A stretch of DNA of 64,000 nt from Phormidesmis priestleyi ULC007. Lineage in GTDB: Bacteria; Cyanobacteriota; Cyanobacteriia; Leptolyngbyales; Leptolyngbyaceae. The stretch covers positions 1 through 64,000 of the forward strand of contig NZ_MPPI01000007.1 in the NCBI RefSeq assembly GCF_001895925.1. The letters are read 5' to 3'. The position numbers and the translations under genes are program-made. The notes under the pieces are model-generated. The model had not been told where the DNA came from. It worked only from the letters and a program-made list of their open reading frames with translations, and ran no database searches. Every line of letters begins with the position of its first letter. Position 1 is the first letter of the stretch. Shown piece by piece: positions 1 to 7,486 of the stretch.

Positions 1-120
1 GCTAAAAAATGGACAATGCCGATCCGAGACTGGAAACGGGCATTAAATCGCTTTGCTATCGAGTTTGAAGGGAGGTTTCCCATGTAGTTATTTATCGCTT
101 GACACAAACTACTTTACAAA
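1..120 (+). mobile_element. IS256-type transposase C-terminus and element end
   Basis: From base 1 an open frame runs to the stop at 85-87 and encodes the last 28 residues of a protein (AKKWTMPIRDW...FAIEFEGRFPM). The pattern W-x-MPI-x-(D/N)-W followed by a short F-x-IxFEGR tail is the usual C-terminus of IS256/Mutator-like transposases. The rest of the gene lies outside the window. The following bases (about 95-120, TTGACACAAACTACTTTACA) look like the outer terminal repeat of such an element, but the exact end cannot be fixed without the left end. Confidence 0.7.
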
Positions 121-256
121 CCCAGTTGGCGTAGGAGAACAGACCTTTATCGACAACGGCAGCGCCCAGCGATTAGAGTTCATCGCATTGAATGCGACTT
201 AAAACAAGAGTCCGAACAGTTTTTTGGGCGTTGCAGAATGACGGGATGAAATGGCT

Positions 257-317
257 GTAGGGGTAGCGCCCCCGTGCCTACTCCTGCCGAAGGGCAACCA
301 CGGGGGATTGCCCCTAC
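257..317. repeat. GTAGGGG...CCCCTAC palindromic intergenic repeat
   Basis: The 61-bp unit begins GTAGGGGTAGCGCCCCCGTG and ends CACGGGGGATTGCCCCTAC, two arms that are near-perfect reverse complements. It matches the type of GC-rich hairpin repeat scattered in many cyanobacterial genomes. It lies just downstream of the HEAT/NACHT gene (which reads leftward) and could also fold as a transcript-end hairpin. The remainder of 88-345 shows no gene. Confidence 0.6.
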
Positions 318-345
318 CCAAATTATTTGTCTATTCAACAATGCC

Positions 346-3300
346 CTATCGCGATCGCAACAGTTGCACAAAGGTATCGCTAACCGTGTGATCTTTAGTA
401 TCTGCGGCGTATTGAATCAGCCGTTCGCGCAAGTCTTTGGCATCGTTAAGAGGAAGCAAGGTGGCAAGGAGGAAATAGACTCCCCGAAAGCGCGGATCGC
501 CCATGTGATCGAGGAGGCGGTTTTGTGCTTCGGCACTGTCACCGAGGAAGGTTTGCACGATGAAGAATTCCATGATTTTGTCGTGGCGAAAGTACCATTC
601 GTGCTGCGCTTCGCCTTTGGCATCTTTCCATTGGCGACTGACGACCATTTTATATTTTTCGTCTTCCATGCTGACCAGTTCTTGATAAAACTCGTCGGCG
701 GGGATGGCTTTTTCGTCGTTGAGGCGGAGTTGGTAGACGGCTTCGGAGAATTTTTTGAGGGGAAAGTCTTGGTTCCAGCACTGCTGATAGTCTGCCGCCA
801 TCAGGTTATATTGCTGCTCTTGCAGTCGCAGCAGATTAGGTTGTTTGCCCAATGCGATCATTTGGGCAACGACGGTGAGATCCATTGGGTTAGAAAGGGT
901 GCGCTGAATAGCGGCGAGTTCTTCGGGCGGTTGTTGATTGTCTAACACTTCATCGAGATAAGTGCGGCAAGCGTGAGTATATTTGTCGGTGCTTAGGAGA
1001 TCGCCCCCTAAATCTCCCAAAATTGAGGGACTTTGAGTGTGGGATCTCTCAGAGCTTGAGGACTTTTTGTTGTCGGAACTGGGAGCAACAATCGCTCCTC
1101 TCGACAGCAAGAATTCTTGAATCTGATCGCTGCGGAGCGGTTGCAGTTGATAGATTTTGGCGGTGGAAGGCGGCAGCCACTCTAGCGGTTGAGTGGTCAT
1201 GATGATGTTGCCTTTGAAGTAGCTTTCGACAAATTGGGTGATTTTGGCGCGGGTGTCGGCGGTGACTTCGTTGAGTCCGTCGATGCAGAGGTCGCACAGG
1301 TTCCCTGCACCGGAGGTGTTCGCGCCACTGTAGATTAGATTTTTGAGGAATTCGGCATCTTGTGCCTGTCCGTGGAGTTTGGTTTGGATGGCTTCGATCA
1401 CGCCTTGCTCACATTTGCGGGCGGGCAAAAAGACGACGGTGCGCGGGGAGTGTTTGACGAGGTGACGCAAAAACATCGATTTGCCTAAGCCAGAGTCGCC
1501 TTCGAGGACGATTTGCCCTTTGATGGCGGGAATGACGGTGGTGATCGCAACCCCTTCTTTTGCATCCAAAGGTTTCACGTCTGATTGGGGAAAGTAGGCA
1601 GCGGGGTTGAAGCGATCGACTCCCGAATCTGCTAACAAGGAAAATTTGAAGGGTTCAAAGAGTTTGCGGCGTAGGAAGGGAACCCAGGTGAGCAGAAAGC
1701 CGACGTAGCCCATGCCCAGAATGCGCCGCACCCAGGGATTCCAGAAGAAGATTGCTTGAACTTGGGGAAATTTGGGATAGGCGAAGATTAGGGCAAGCCA
1801 AAACGACAGGTGAGCGGCAAGAGTATTTCTAGCGTTGTTGAACCCTTGCCAAACGGTGAGCCGATTCATCGCTTCTTTGACAGAATCGGCGTTGTTGGAG
1901 TTGGCAGCGCTGAGGTTTTGATAGTGTTTTGCCAGCAGCGGAATGTCACCTGTCTCCCATTTGCCCATCTTGGCGATATCGGCGATTTGTTGAGTCAGGA
2001 TGCGTCGAAAGTTGGGGAGGTCTTTGCTGGGTTCCCAGGCTTTGGCAAAGAGAGCCAGGGTTTTTACGCCCTCATCGTGATTGAGTTGAGTCGGAATGCT
2101 GCCGGGTTGCGGTTTGCCCATCCATTTGAGGAGCGTTTTGGCTTCATCGCTGCCGCTACTCAAGAAGTAGACCGAAAAACGCCACTGTTGTGCTGCTTCT
2201 AAGTTCTCATATTCAGCACTATCGAGAACAATCAGCGATTGATTAAAGTCAAGTTGGCTGATTTTTGCCAATGCCTCAGCCGCACTGCCCCGGACATAGG
2301 CATCTTGCGACTTATCTTTGAGGATATTGAGGATGTCAGGAATGAAGGGTTTGGCAGCGTCACCGAGATTGCCTAAGGCAGAAACTGCACTGCCCCGGAC
2401 ATCGGCAGCTTGCGACTTATCTTTGAGGATATTGAGGATGTCAGGAATGAAGGGTTTGGCAGCGTCACCGAGATTGCCTAAGGCAGAAGCTGCACTGCCC
2501 CGGACCTCGGCAGCTTGCGACTTATCTTTGAGGATATTGAGGATGTCAGGAATGAAGGGTTTGGCAGCGTCACCGAGATTGCCTAAGGCAGAAGCCGCAC
2601 TGCCCCGGACATAGGCATCTTGCGACTTATCTTTGAGGATTTTGGCGATGTCAGGAATGAAAGGTTTGGCAGCGTCACCGAGATTGCCCAATCCATAAGC
2701 CGCTCTGCCCCGAACATCGGCAGGTTGCTTCTTATCTTTGATGAAATTGAGGATGTCAGGAATGAAAGGTTTGGCAGCGTCACCGAGATTGCCCAATGCC
2801 TCAGCCGCACCGCCCCGAACGTAGGCAGGTTGTGTCTTATCTTTGATGAAATTGAGGATGTCAGGAATGAAAGGTTTGGCAGCGTCACCGAGATTGCCCA
2901 ATCCATAAGCCGCACTAACCCGAACATTGGCATCTTGCTTCTTATCTTTGATGAAATTGAGGATGTCAGGAATGAAAGGTTTGGCAGCGTCACCGAGATT
3001 GCCCAATCCATAAGCCGCACTGCCCCGAACATTGGCAGGTTGTGCCTTATCTTTGAGGATCTTGGCAATGTCAGGAATGAACGGTTTGGCAGCGTCACCG
3101 AGATTGCCTAATGCATCAGCCGCATTGCCCCGGACATCGGCATCTTGCGACTTATCTTTGAGGAGGCTTGCCGCTTTTTGTGCAATTGCTTCCGGTTTCT
3201 TCAAGACACTCTTTAAGTCTTTTGCCTCATACTCACTCAATTTGCTCAAAGCAAAGCCTTGAACTCTGGGAGAGCTATCTTCTAGGGCTGCCAAAATGCC

Positions 3301-3447
3301 GTTGATCTGCCAACCTTGCGGCTTTGCCTTTGGCTTTTCTTTTGCGCCGACCCAAGGCGAGGCAACCAACACCACAACGGTTAAACAAACCACAAACACC
3401 AAGCGATAAAAAGCAGTCTGTTTCGGCAAACCCTGAGAGTGAACCAT
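346..3447 (-). CDS. HEAT-repeat, membrane-anchored NACHT-like ATPase
   Basis: This 1033-residue protein begins with a hydrophobic segment (about 14-35, signal anchor). Residues roughly 50-410 are HEAT repeats, eight of them 35 residues long and almost identical (each starts GDAAKPFIPDI). A second hydrophobic stretch lies near 545-605. A P-loop ATPase follows, with Walker A GDSGLGKS near residue 649 and an LCIDGLNE Walker-B-like motif near 724, then a helical C-terminal region. The order HEAT-membrane-NTPase resembles cyanobacterial STAND/NACHT proteins; the family is inferred from motifs. A CCCCCTAAATC-type repeat fragment is read in frame at about 1006-1040 (SPSILGDLGGDLLS). STAND ATPases often sense ligands or act in defence, but nothing here shows the trigger. 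The next genes are toxin-antitoxin genes. Confidence 0.8.
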   Translation of the reverse strand: MVHSQGLPKQTAFYRLVFVVCLTVVVLVASPWVGAKEKPKAKPQGWQINGILAALEDSSPRVQGFALSKLSEYEAKDLKSVLKKPEAIAQKAASLLKDKSQDADVRGNAADALGNLGDAAKPFIPDIAKILKDKAQPANVRGSAAYGLGNLGDAAKPFIPDILNFIKDKKQDANVRVSAAYGLGNLGDAAKPFIPDILNFIKDKTQPAYVRGGAAEALGNLGDAAKPFIPDILNFIKDKKQPADVRGRAAYGLGNLGDAAKPFIPDIAKILKDKSQDAYVRGSAASALGNLGDAAKPFIPDILNILKDKSQAAEVRGSAASALGNLGDAAKPFIPDILNILKDKSQAADVRGSAVSALGNLGDAAKPFIPDILNILKDKSQDAYVRGSAAEALAKISQLDFNQSLIVLDSAEYENLEAAQQWRFSVYFLSSGSDEAKTLLKWMGKPQPGSIPTQLNHDEGVKTLALFAKAWEPSKDLPNFRRILTQQIADIAKMGKWETGDIPLLAKHYQNLSAANSNNADSVKEAMNRLTVWQGFNNARNTLAAHLSFWLALIFAYPKFPQVQAIFFWNPWVRRILGMGYVGFLLTWVPFLRRKLFEPFKFSLLADSGVDRFNPAAYFPQSDVKPLDAKEGVAITTVIPAIKGQIVLEGDSGLGKSMFLRHLVKHSPRTVVFLPARKCEQGVIEAIQTKLHGQAQDAEFLKNLIYSGANTSGAGNLCDLCIDGLNEVTADTRAKITQFVESYFKGNIIMTTQPLEWLPPSTAKIYQLQPLRSDQIQEFLLSRGAIVAPSSDNKKSSSSERSHTQSPSILGDLGGDLLSTDKYTHACRTYLDEVLDNQQPPEELAAIQRTLSNPMDLTVVAQMIALGKQPNLLRLQEQQYNLMAADYQQCWNQDFPLKKFSEAVYQLRLNDEKAIPADEFYQELVSMEDEKYKMVVSRQWKDAKGEAQHEWYFRHDKIMEFFIVQTFLGDSAEAQNRLLDHMGDPRFRGVYFLLATLLPLNDAKDLRERLIQYAADTKDHTVSDTFVQLLRSR
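2260..3099. repeat. Eight tandem 105-bp coding repeats (HEAT units)
   Basis: Eight copies of a 105-bp unit lie head to tail inside the HEAT/NACHT gene. The phrase AATGAA(A/G)GGTTTGGC recurs at 2341, 2446, 2551, 2656, 2761, 2866, 2971 and (as AATGAACGG) 3076, exactly 105 bp apart. Sequence identity between units is high at DNA level, mainly differing in the codons following KDK and in the AA-LGN helix. This indicates recent expansion or gene conversion, so copy number is likely to vary between strains. Confidence 0.95.
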
Positions 3448-3672
3448 AGGTCAAGTTGCAAATAAGGGGCAAACACGGCAATCCGATCGTCAACAAGCCC
3501 AGAGCATAATTTTACGGACACAAACAATGCCATCTAAACTATGACGTGTGCTTTTGCCAACGCCGCCTTTCTTAACTCATCTTCAACAATTTCCCCTCAA
3601 AGCTCGGAGCTTCAAGTTCAGAGGTCGGAGTTTCGAGGTCAAGGAGCGATCGTTCGAGTTCAAGCAACCTCG

Positions 3673-4089
3673 TTAAGCGGTAAACGGGTTCAAGATGCGG
3701 AGTTGATTCTCAATTAGCTGGTTGTGCTGCATATCCTCCGAATACAGAATGATGCAGTTGCTTAAGAGAGCAGTCGCAACGATCAGACTATCCCAGTAGG
3801 TGTAGCCGTAGCACTGGTTGATTCTGATAGCCTGCATGACTTTTGGTGCATCAATTTCAATAACAGCAAAGTCGCTGATTAGCTCAAAAATAATATTTGC
3901 GGCATCTGCTTGAGAAGTAAACTTCTTTCTGACTAAGACATTAAACAGTTCTCCCAAAACCTGAGTGCTGACCTGAAGTTGGCTGGATGGATCAGCTATC
4001 AAAGCTTCTATAGCCTGAGTTTTATCAATTGAATTTTTAGCATAAACGTAGACCCAAAGATTGGTATCCAGAAAGATTCTATCGGTCAT
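3673..4089 (-). CDS. PIN-domain ribonuclease toxin (VapC-like)
   Basis: The product is about 138 residues when started at the ATG at 4087-4089 (MTDRIFLDTNLW). PIN-domain landmarks are present: an N-terminal FLDTN with the first acidic metal ligand, a central E (LGELFNV) and a C-terminal YWDSLIVATA with a further Asp. PIN toxins cut RNA with Mg2+ and are held in check by a partner antitoxin. The start overlaps the stop of the upstream antitoxin gene by 11 bp, typical translational coupling. An alternative start at 4131 would add 14 residues lying inside the antitoxin gene and is less likely. Confidence 0.85.
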   Translation of the reverse strand: MTDRIFLDTNLWVYVYAKNSIDKTQAIEALIADPSSQLQVSTQVLGELFNVLVRKKFTSQADAANIIFELISDFAVIEIDAPKVMQAIRINQCYGYTYWDSLIVATALLSNCIILYSEDMQHNQLIENQLRILNPFTA

Positions 4090-4306
4090 AAAGTTCATCT
4101 CGATCGAACTTATAATCTGACGGTAGAGCAAATGAATACTGCTTTGCGTGCGCTAAAAATCGTCTCACTTTGGCAATGCGATCGGCTTCATCCTCCTCAG
4201 CCTCAAGGATCACAACTTTCAGCTTTTTTCCTTCCAAATTAGCGTCAAGTGCTTCGCTGAGGATAAGACTACCATTGCTGTAAGTGGCTTCCAAGATTTT
4301 TGTCAT
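4079..4306 (-). CDS. Antitoxin of the PIN toxin (DUF104/AF2212-like)
   Basis: This 75-residue acidic protein starts MTKILEATYSNGSLILSEAL and continues GKKLKVVILEAEE. That beta-rich N-terminus resembles the DUF104/AF2212-type antitoxins (M-x-K-x-I-E-A-x-Y-x-N-G). The C-terminal half (about 38-75) is charged and helical, suitable for wrapping the toxin. It is the first gene of a two-gene unit and overlaps the PIN gene by 11 bp. Autoregulation is usual for such pairs, but no operator could be pointed to in 4307-4440. Confidence 0.75.
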   Translation of the reverse strand: MTKILEATYSNGSLILSEALDANLEGKKLKVVILEAEEDEADRIAKVRRFLAHAKQYSFALPSDYKFDRDELYDR

Positions 4307-4440
4307 CGTTTTATCTCAGGAATGTGAGGTGCTACCAGTATAGGCGAAGGGTTAAACATCAGATTTAGCTGATTTCTTAACGGTAAATTTCGAGATCAGA
4401 GGTTAACGTTTTGAGGTCAGAGCGCGATCGTTGCAACTTT

Positions 4441-4587
4441 GTGGAGTTTAATGGAACTCTGTTTTACCGCACCAACGAATGGAAATATCGTATTCGCGGC
4501 ATGACTCAAGACAACACCGAACTAGAAGTCGTTGCTAAACTTGGACTAAATGGCAACCTTGTCATCATCACCGTCTATCTTCTCTAA
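4441..4587 (+). pseudogene. Remnant of a DUF4258-like toxin gene
   Basis: The frame from a GTG at 4441 to the TAA at 4585-4587 encodes 48 residues, including NEWKYRIRGMTQDNTELEVV and ending NLVIITVYLL. This matches the C-terminal half of DUF4258-type small proteins, whose genes normally stand directly before a YgiT-type zinc-finger gene as here (10 bp gap). The usual N-terminal half is missing: upstream in-frame sequence is intergenic repeat-like DNA (AGGTCAGAG motifs). It is read as a 5'-truncated relic, though a short functional protein from GTG cannot be excluded. Confidence 0.5.
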
Positions 4588-4597
4588 ACCAACCCCT

Positions 4598-4825
4598 ATG
4601 ATTTGTGATGTTTGTGGACAGGCAGATGCCCGAATTATTTATATGCCCCGTACCTATGGCAAAGGAGACACGCTTCTCGTAATTGAAAACGTTCCTATAG
4701 TGAGTTGTCCGCATTGCGGCGAAAGCTACTTAACTGCGGAAACTCTGCATCAAATTGACCGGATCAAACGCAACCGGAAAACGCTCACGATCGCCCGTCC
4801 TGTAGAAGTTGCTGCCTTCGACTAA
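4598..4825 (+). CDS. YgiT-type zinc-finger protein (MqsA-like N-domain)
   Basis: The 75-residue product starts MICDVCG and carries two CxxC pairs, CDVCG near residue 3 and CPHCGESYL near residue 40, the zinc site of the YgiT/MqsA N-terminal domain. The tail (IDRIKRNRKTLTIARPVE) is basic. Such single-domain proteins usually act as the antitoxin next to a DUF4258 toxin, and the remnant toxin gene lies immediately upstream. The frame is open back to 4550, but the ATG at 4598 places the zinc finger at the N-terminus as in the family and follows the upstream stop by 10 bp. Confidence 0.75.
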   Translation: MICDVCGQADARIIYMPRTYGKGDTLLVIENVPIVSCPHCGESYLTAETLHQIDRIKRNRKTLTIARPVEVAAFD

Positions 4826-4915
4826 GCGACAATGCTTTAGCAATCTGTATTCACGAAGCGATCGCTCCATTCACACTTCCAGGCGCGATAATGAGAGCAA
4901 GTAGAGGACTTCGCG

Positions 4916-5488
4916 ATGATTGCTACACCTCACCCTCAAAAGATGTCGATCGAGGAATACCTGGAATGGGAACCTCGCCAAGAAACGCGCTATGAATACG
5001 TTTACGGCGAAGTTCTTGCCATGACGGGCGGAACCATCCCTCACAATGATATTGCGATTAATCTCTTGACGCTCGTGCGATCGCAGGTTCGGGCTAGAGG
5101 TTGTCGGATCAACATGGCAGATGTCAAAGTTCAAGTTAATGCATCCGGTCTCTATTACTATCCAGATCTGATCGTGAGTTGCGATGCTCGTGACCTCAAC
5201 GCTCGTAAATTTATTCAATACCCTAAGCTCATTGTCGAAGTTCTCTCACCTAGCACAGAATCTAAAGACCGAGGCGATAAGTTCACAGCCTATCGCAATA
5301 TGCCGACGTTACAGGAATATGTGCTGGTAGACTCTGAAAAGGTCAGCGTCGAATGCTACCGTCGCGGTGAAGGTCGGATGTGGTTCTACACGCCCTATAC
5401 GACAGGTGACATCCTCACCCTAGAAAGCATTGCCTGGGAAGGCGCGATCGCACTGCTGTATGAGGACGTACAGTTCTTTTCAGAATAA
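4916..5488 (+). CDS. Uma2-family (DUF820) restriction-endonuclease-like protein
   Basis: The 190-residue protein begins with the family hallmark MSIEEYLEWEPRQETRYEY (residues about 9-27) and contains YYPDLIVSC and KLIVEVLSPSTESKDRGDK. The D-(x)n-E-x-(V/L) arrangement (PDLIV, IVEVLS) is the PD-(D/E)XK-like active-site layout of Uma2 proteins. These are strongly amplified in cyanobacteria and of uncertain biological role. It stands alone, 90 bp after the YgiT-type gene and convergent with the Yip1-like gene. Confidence 0.9.
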   Translation: MIATPHPQKMSIEEYLEWEPRQETRYEYVYGEVLAMTGGTIPHNDIAINLLTLVRSQVRARGCRINMADVKVQVNASGLYYYPDLIVSCDARDLNARKFIQYPKLIVEVLSPSTESKDRGDKFTAYRNMPTLQEYVLVDSEKVSVECYRRGEGRMWFYTPYTTGDILTLESIAWEGAIALLYEDVQFFSE

Positions 5489-5534
5489 ACTCAAAGTAGA
5501 GCAATCGGCATCAACAGAGTCACGAAGACCATAG

Positions 5535-6104
5535 TCAAGTAGTCCAATCAACAACCCGTTGTCCTAAGATTTGAATTAGCCCGATCGCACCTTGAATGAT
5601 TGGAAACCCGACTAAGCAAATAAACGCGGCTTGACGAGTGCGAATGTCAAGCGCTTGACGAACCGCAACAATCACAGCCAGCAAACTCCAGACCGCCAGC
5701 ACAAACTGAATGGGTCTTCCTAACAAAGGAATTAACGTCAAAAAATTTAACACTTGAGGCGCGTATGCAAAGCCGATCGGACTGAGCAAATCGCTATAAC
5801 TGGGGTCGATCGGTTTGAGCCACTGTCCCACTTTCCAGATCGTAAATGTCCAAAAATAGTAGCCCACCACAATGCTCAAGCCATCAAACAAAAGCGCCAC
5901 GAAAAGCACCTGAACTGGGGCGCGATTAATCAACAAAATCACCGCACTTCCAAGCGTGTGAGAGACGGCGGCAAGCAGCACGATCGTCAGCGCCAAGCGA
6001 TGATTTTTGGGCGTGTTATGGGCGTTCTCATAGAAGTCGGCTTTTAACAGCAGGGCGTTGGTTAACGTCCTCCAAAACCCTGGTTGTGACGCTTGATGTC
6101 TCAC
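5535..6104 (-). CDS. Yip1-domain membrane protein
   Basis: The 189-residue protein has about five hydrophobic segments (roughly 40-60, 66-88, 110-130, 130-150 and 160-185) preceded by a polar N-terminus containing a W-R-T-L-x-(x)n-FYEN motif typical of bacterial Yip1-domain proteins. It is an integral membrane protein of unknown role. It is transcribed divergently from the 335-residue gene starting at 6166; the 61-bp gap must hold both promoters. Confidence 0.7.
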   Translation of the reverse strand: MRHQASQPGFWRTLTNALLLKADFYENAHNTPKNHRLALTIVLLAAVSHTLGSAVILLINRAPVQVLFVALLFDGLSIVVGYYFWTFTIWKVGQWLKPIDPSYSDLLSPIGFAYAPQVLNFLTLIPLLGRPIQFVLAVWSLLAVIVAVRQALDIRTRQAAFICLVGFPIIQGAIGLIQILGQRVVDWTT

Positions 6105-6165
6105 GCTGGTTTATGATTACTTTGCAGCAATACTCTACTCTAGAAGAGGTATCTGACTGAGTGAA

Positions 6166-7173
6166 ATGCTTAAGTTTGTTGAGCGAATTTTACGACGGAT
6201 GCGAGGGGACACCTTAAAGTTGTTTATTCTGGCAGGAGTCTTGCTGCTGGTTTGGGGCACCATCGCCCCGATCGGAACGATGGTTTGGTGGCTCAGTCAA
6301 AGTGCCGGAAGTTTGGGTTTGAAAAAGCAGGAGCCGAAGCGACTGCAATCCAACAATCCGTCGGGTAAAAAATTGGCGAAATTGGCGATCGATTGCTACA
6401 TTGTCTATCTGCCAGGAGTCGGCGATTTCTCATCTAACCAGCTATCGCCAGGAGAAGAATTTTTCTTAAATCGTTTAGAACAGCTTCACCCAAATTGTGT
6501 AACGGTTCGCGATGTTTTTCCTTACTCAGTCGCCAGCAAAGATTTAGGAGGAGAACGCCTGCTCGCTCCTCTGTGGCAAGCCGCTGAAAAAGCAGATGGC
6601 TGGTTTAAAAATGCGGATATCTTGATTAAGATTCGTAACCTCTGGCGATTTGCAATCTCGGCAGACGATCGCTACGGCACCGTTTATGGGCAGGGAATCG
6701 CTGAGGCAATCATTGAGCGCATGCACACCGTTCACCCAATTCCGCAGTCTCCGCGTCAGCCGATTCAGTTAATTTTGCTGGGCACGAGTGGCGGTGTGCA
6801 GGTGGCGCTGGGTGCAGTTCCCTATCTGCACGATCGCCTTCCGGCAAAGCTAACGGTGGTGTCAGCCGGAGGCGCATTTGACGGAGAAGCTGGCTTTAAC
6901 AGCGCAGAGCAGGTTTATCACCTCGAAGGTCAGCGTGACTGGGTTGCAGACATTCCTCGCGTCGTGTTTTCTTCTCGGTGGGGTTGGACGATTGGCTCAC
7001 CGTTTAATCAGTCCAAACAGCAGGGACGCTATCACTTTTTAGAGAGTGGCCCTCATACTCACGATGGTGATCAGGGCTATTTTGGTCAAGCGATCGTCAA
7101 TGGCACGAAAACGACTTATGTGCAGTTAACGCTTCAACAGGTAAATCAGCTTCCAATCTGGTCAAAAAAATAA
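6166..7173 (+). CDS. Conserved membrane-anchored protein with hydrolase-like GTSGG motif
   Basis: The 335-residue product has one N-terminal membrane anchor (about 17-42) and an exported or lumenal globular part. Residues around 200-215 (IQLILLGTSGGVQVALGA) resemble the nucleophile elbow of alpha/beta-hydrolases (G-x-S-x-G), and a late His lies in SGPHTHDGD. I do not recognise a named family beyond a conserved cyanobacterial hypothetical. If it is a hydrolase, Ser in GTSGG would be the nucleophile; this is inference. Divergent from the Yip1-like gene. Confidence 0.65.
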   Translation: MLKFVERILRRMRGDTLKLFILAGVLLLVWGTIAPIGTMVWWLSQSAGSLGLKKQEPKRLQSNNPSGKKLAKLAIDCYIVYLPGVGDFSSNQLSPGEEFFLNRLEQLHPNCVTVRDVFPYSVASKDLGGERLLAPLWQAAEKADGWFKNADILIKIRNLWRFAISADDRYGTVYGQGIAEAIIERMHTVHPIPQSPRQPIQLILLGTSGGVQVALGAVPYLHDRLPAKLTVVSAGGAFDGEAGFNSAEQVYHLEGQRDWVADIPRVVFSSRWGWTIGSPFNQSKQQGRYHFLESGPHTHDGDQGYFGQAIVNGTKTTYVQLTLQQVNQLPIWSKK

Positions 7174-7486
7174 CCAGACGAATCCACACGCGATGTGCAA
7201 AGAACCCCAACCCCAACCCCTCTCCCGCAGGAGCCACCGTGTATACACAAGTCCCTTAGATCCGTCATTGCCGAGATTTTCGCCCCCTTGTATGGTTTAT
7301 GCCTTTACCTACTTAGTTTGGGGTTCCGTTCAGCTTGGTGTCTTGATTTACCTATTTGGGTTGCGAGGCACTTCTACCAAAATAGCGATCGAGACTGAAA
7401 AAAATTAAAGTTTTTCGGACGATCGTACAAAACTTCATCTACTCTCAAGAAAGGAGCTTTGTGAATTCCCCTTGCTTGAGTGTGCG
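7174..7486. other. Intergenic region before the copper ATPase
   Basis: No convincing gene. The segment contains a piece of the CCCCAACCCCTCTCCC repeat at about 7204-7232 and two short overlapping open frames (7193-7408 and 7195-7398) that span this repeat; they read as chance frames. The final 80 bases lead into the P-type ATPase gene and include an AGGAG at about 7452, which is badly placed for the ATG at 7487. Confidence 0.5.

Noticed and set aside
274-945. 223-residue plus-strand open frame
   Set aside because: It is the complement of the HEAT/NACHT gene, with no start signal or recognised motif; similar long shadow frames occur opposite the tandem repeats (2318-3111) and other GC-balanced genes.
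2260-3099. Regularly spaced repeats resembling a CRISPR-like array
   Set aside because: The unit is 105 bp with no separate spacers and is read in frame as HEAT repeats.
7193-7408. Two overlapping frames of 67-71 residues before the copper ATPase
   Set aside because: They run across a CCCCAACCCCTCTCCC repeat and have no conserved features or adequate ribosome site.
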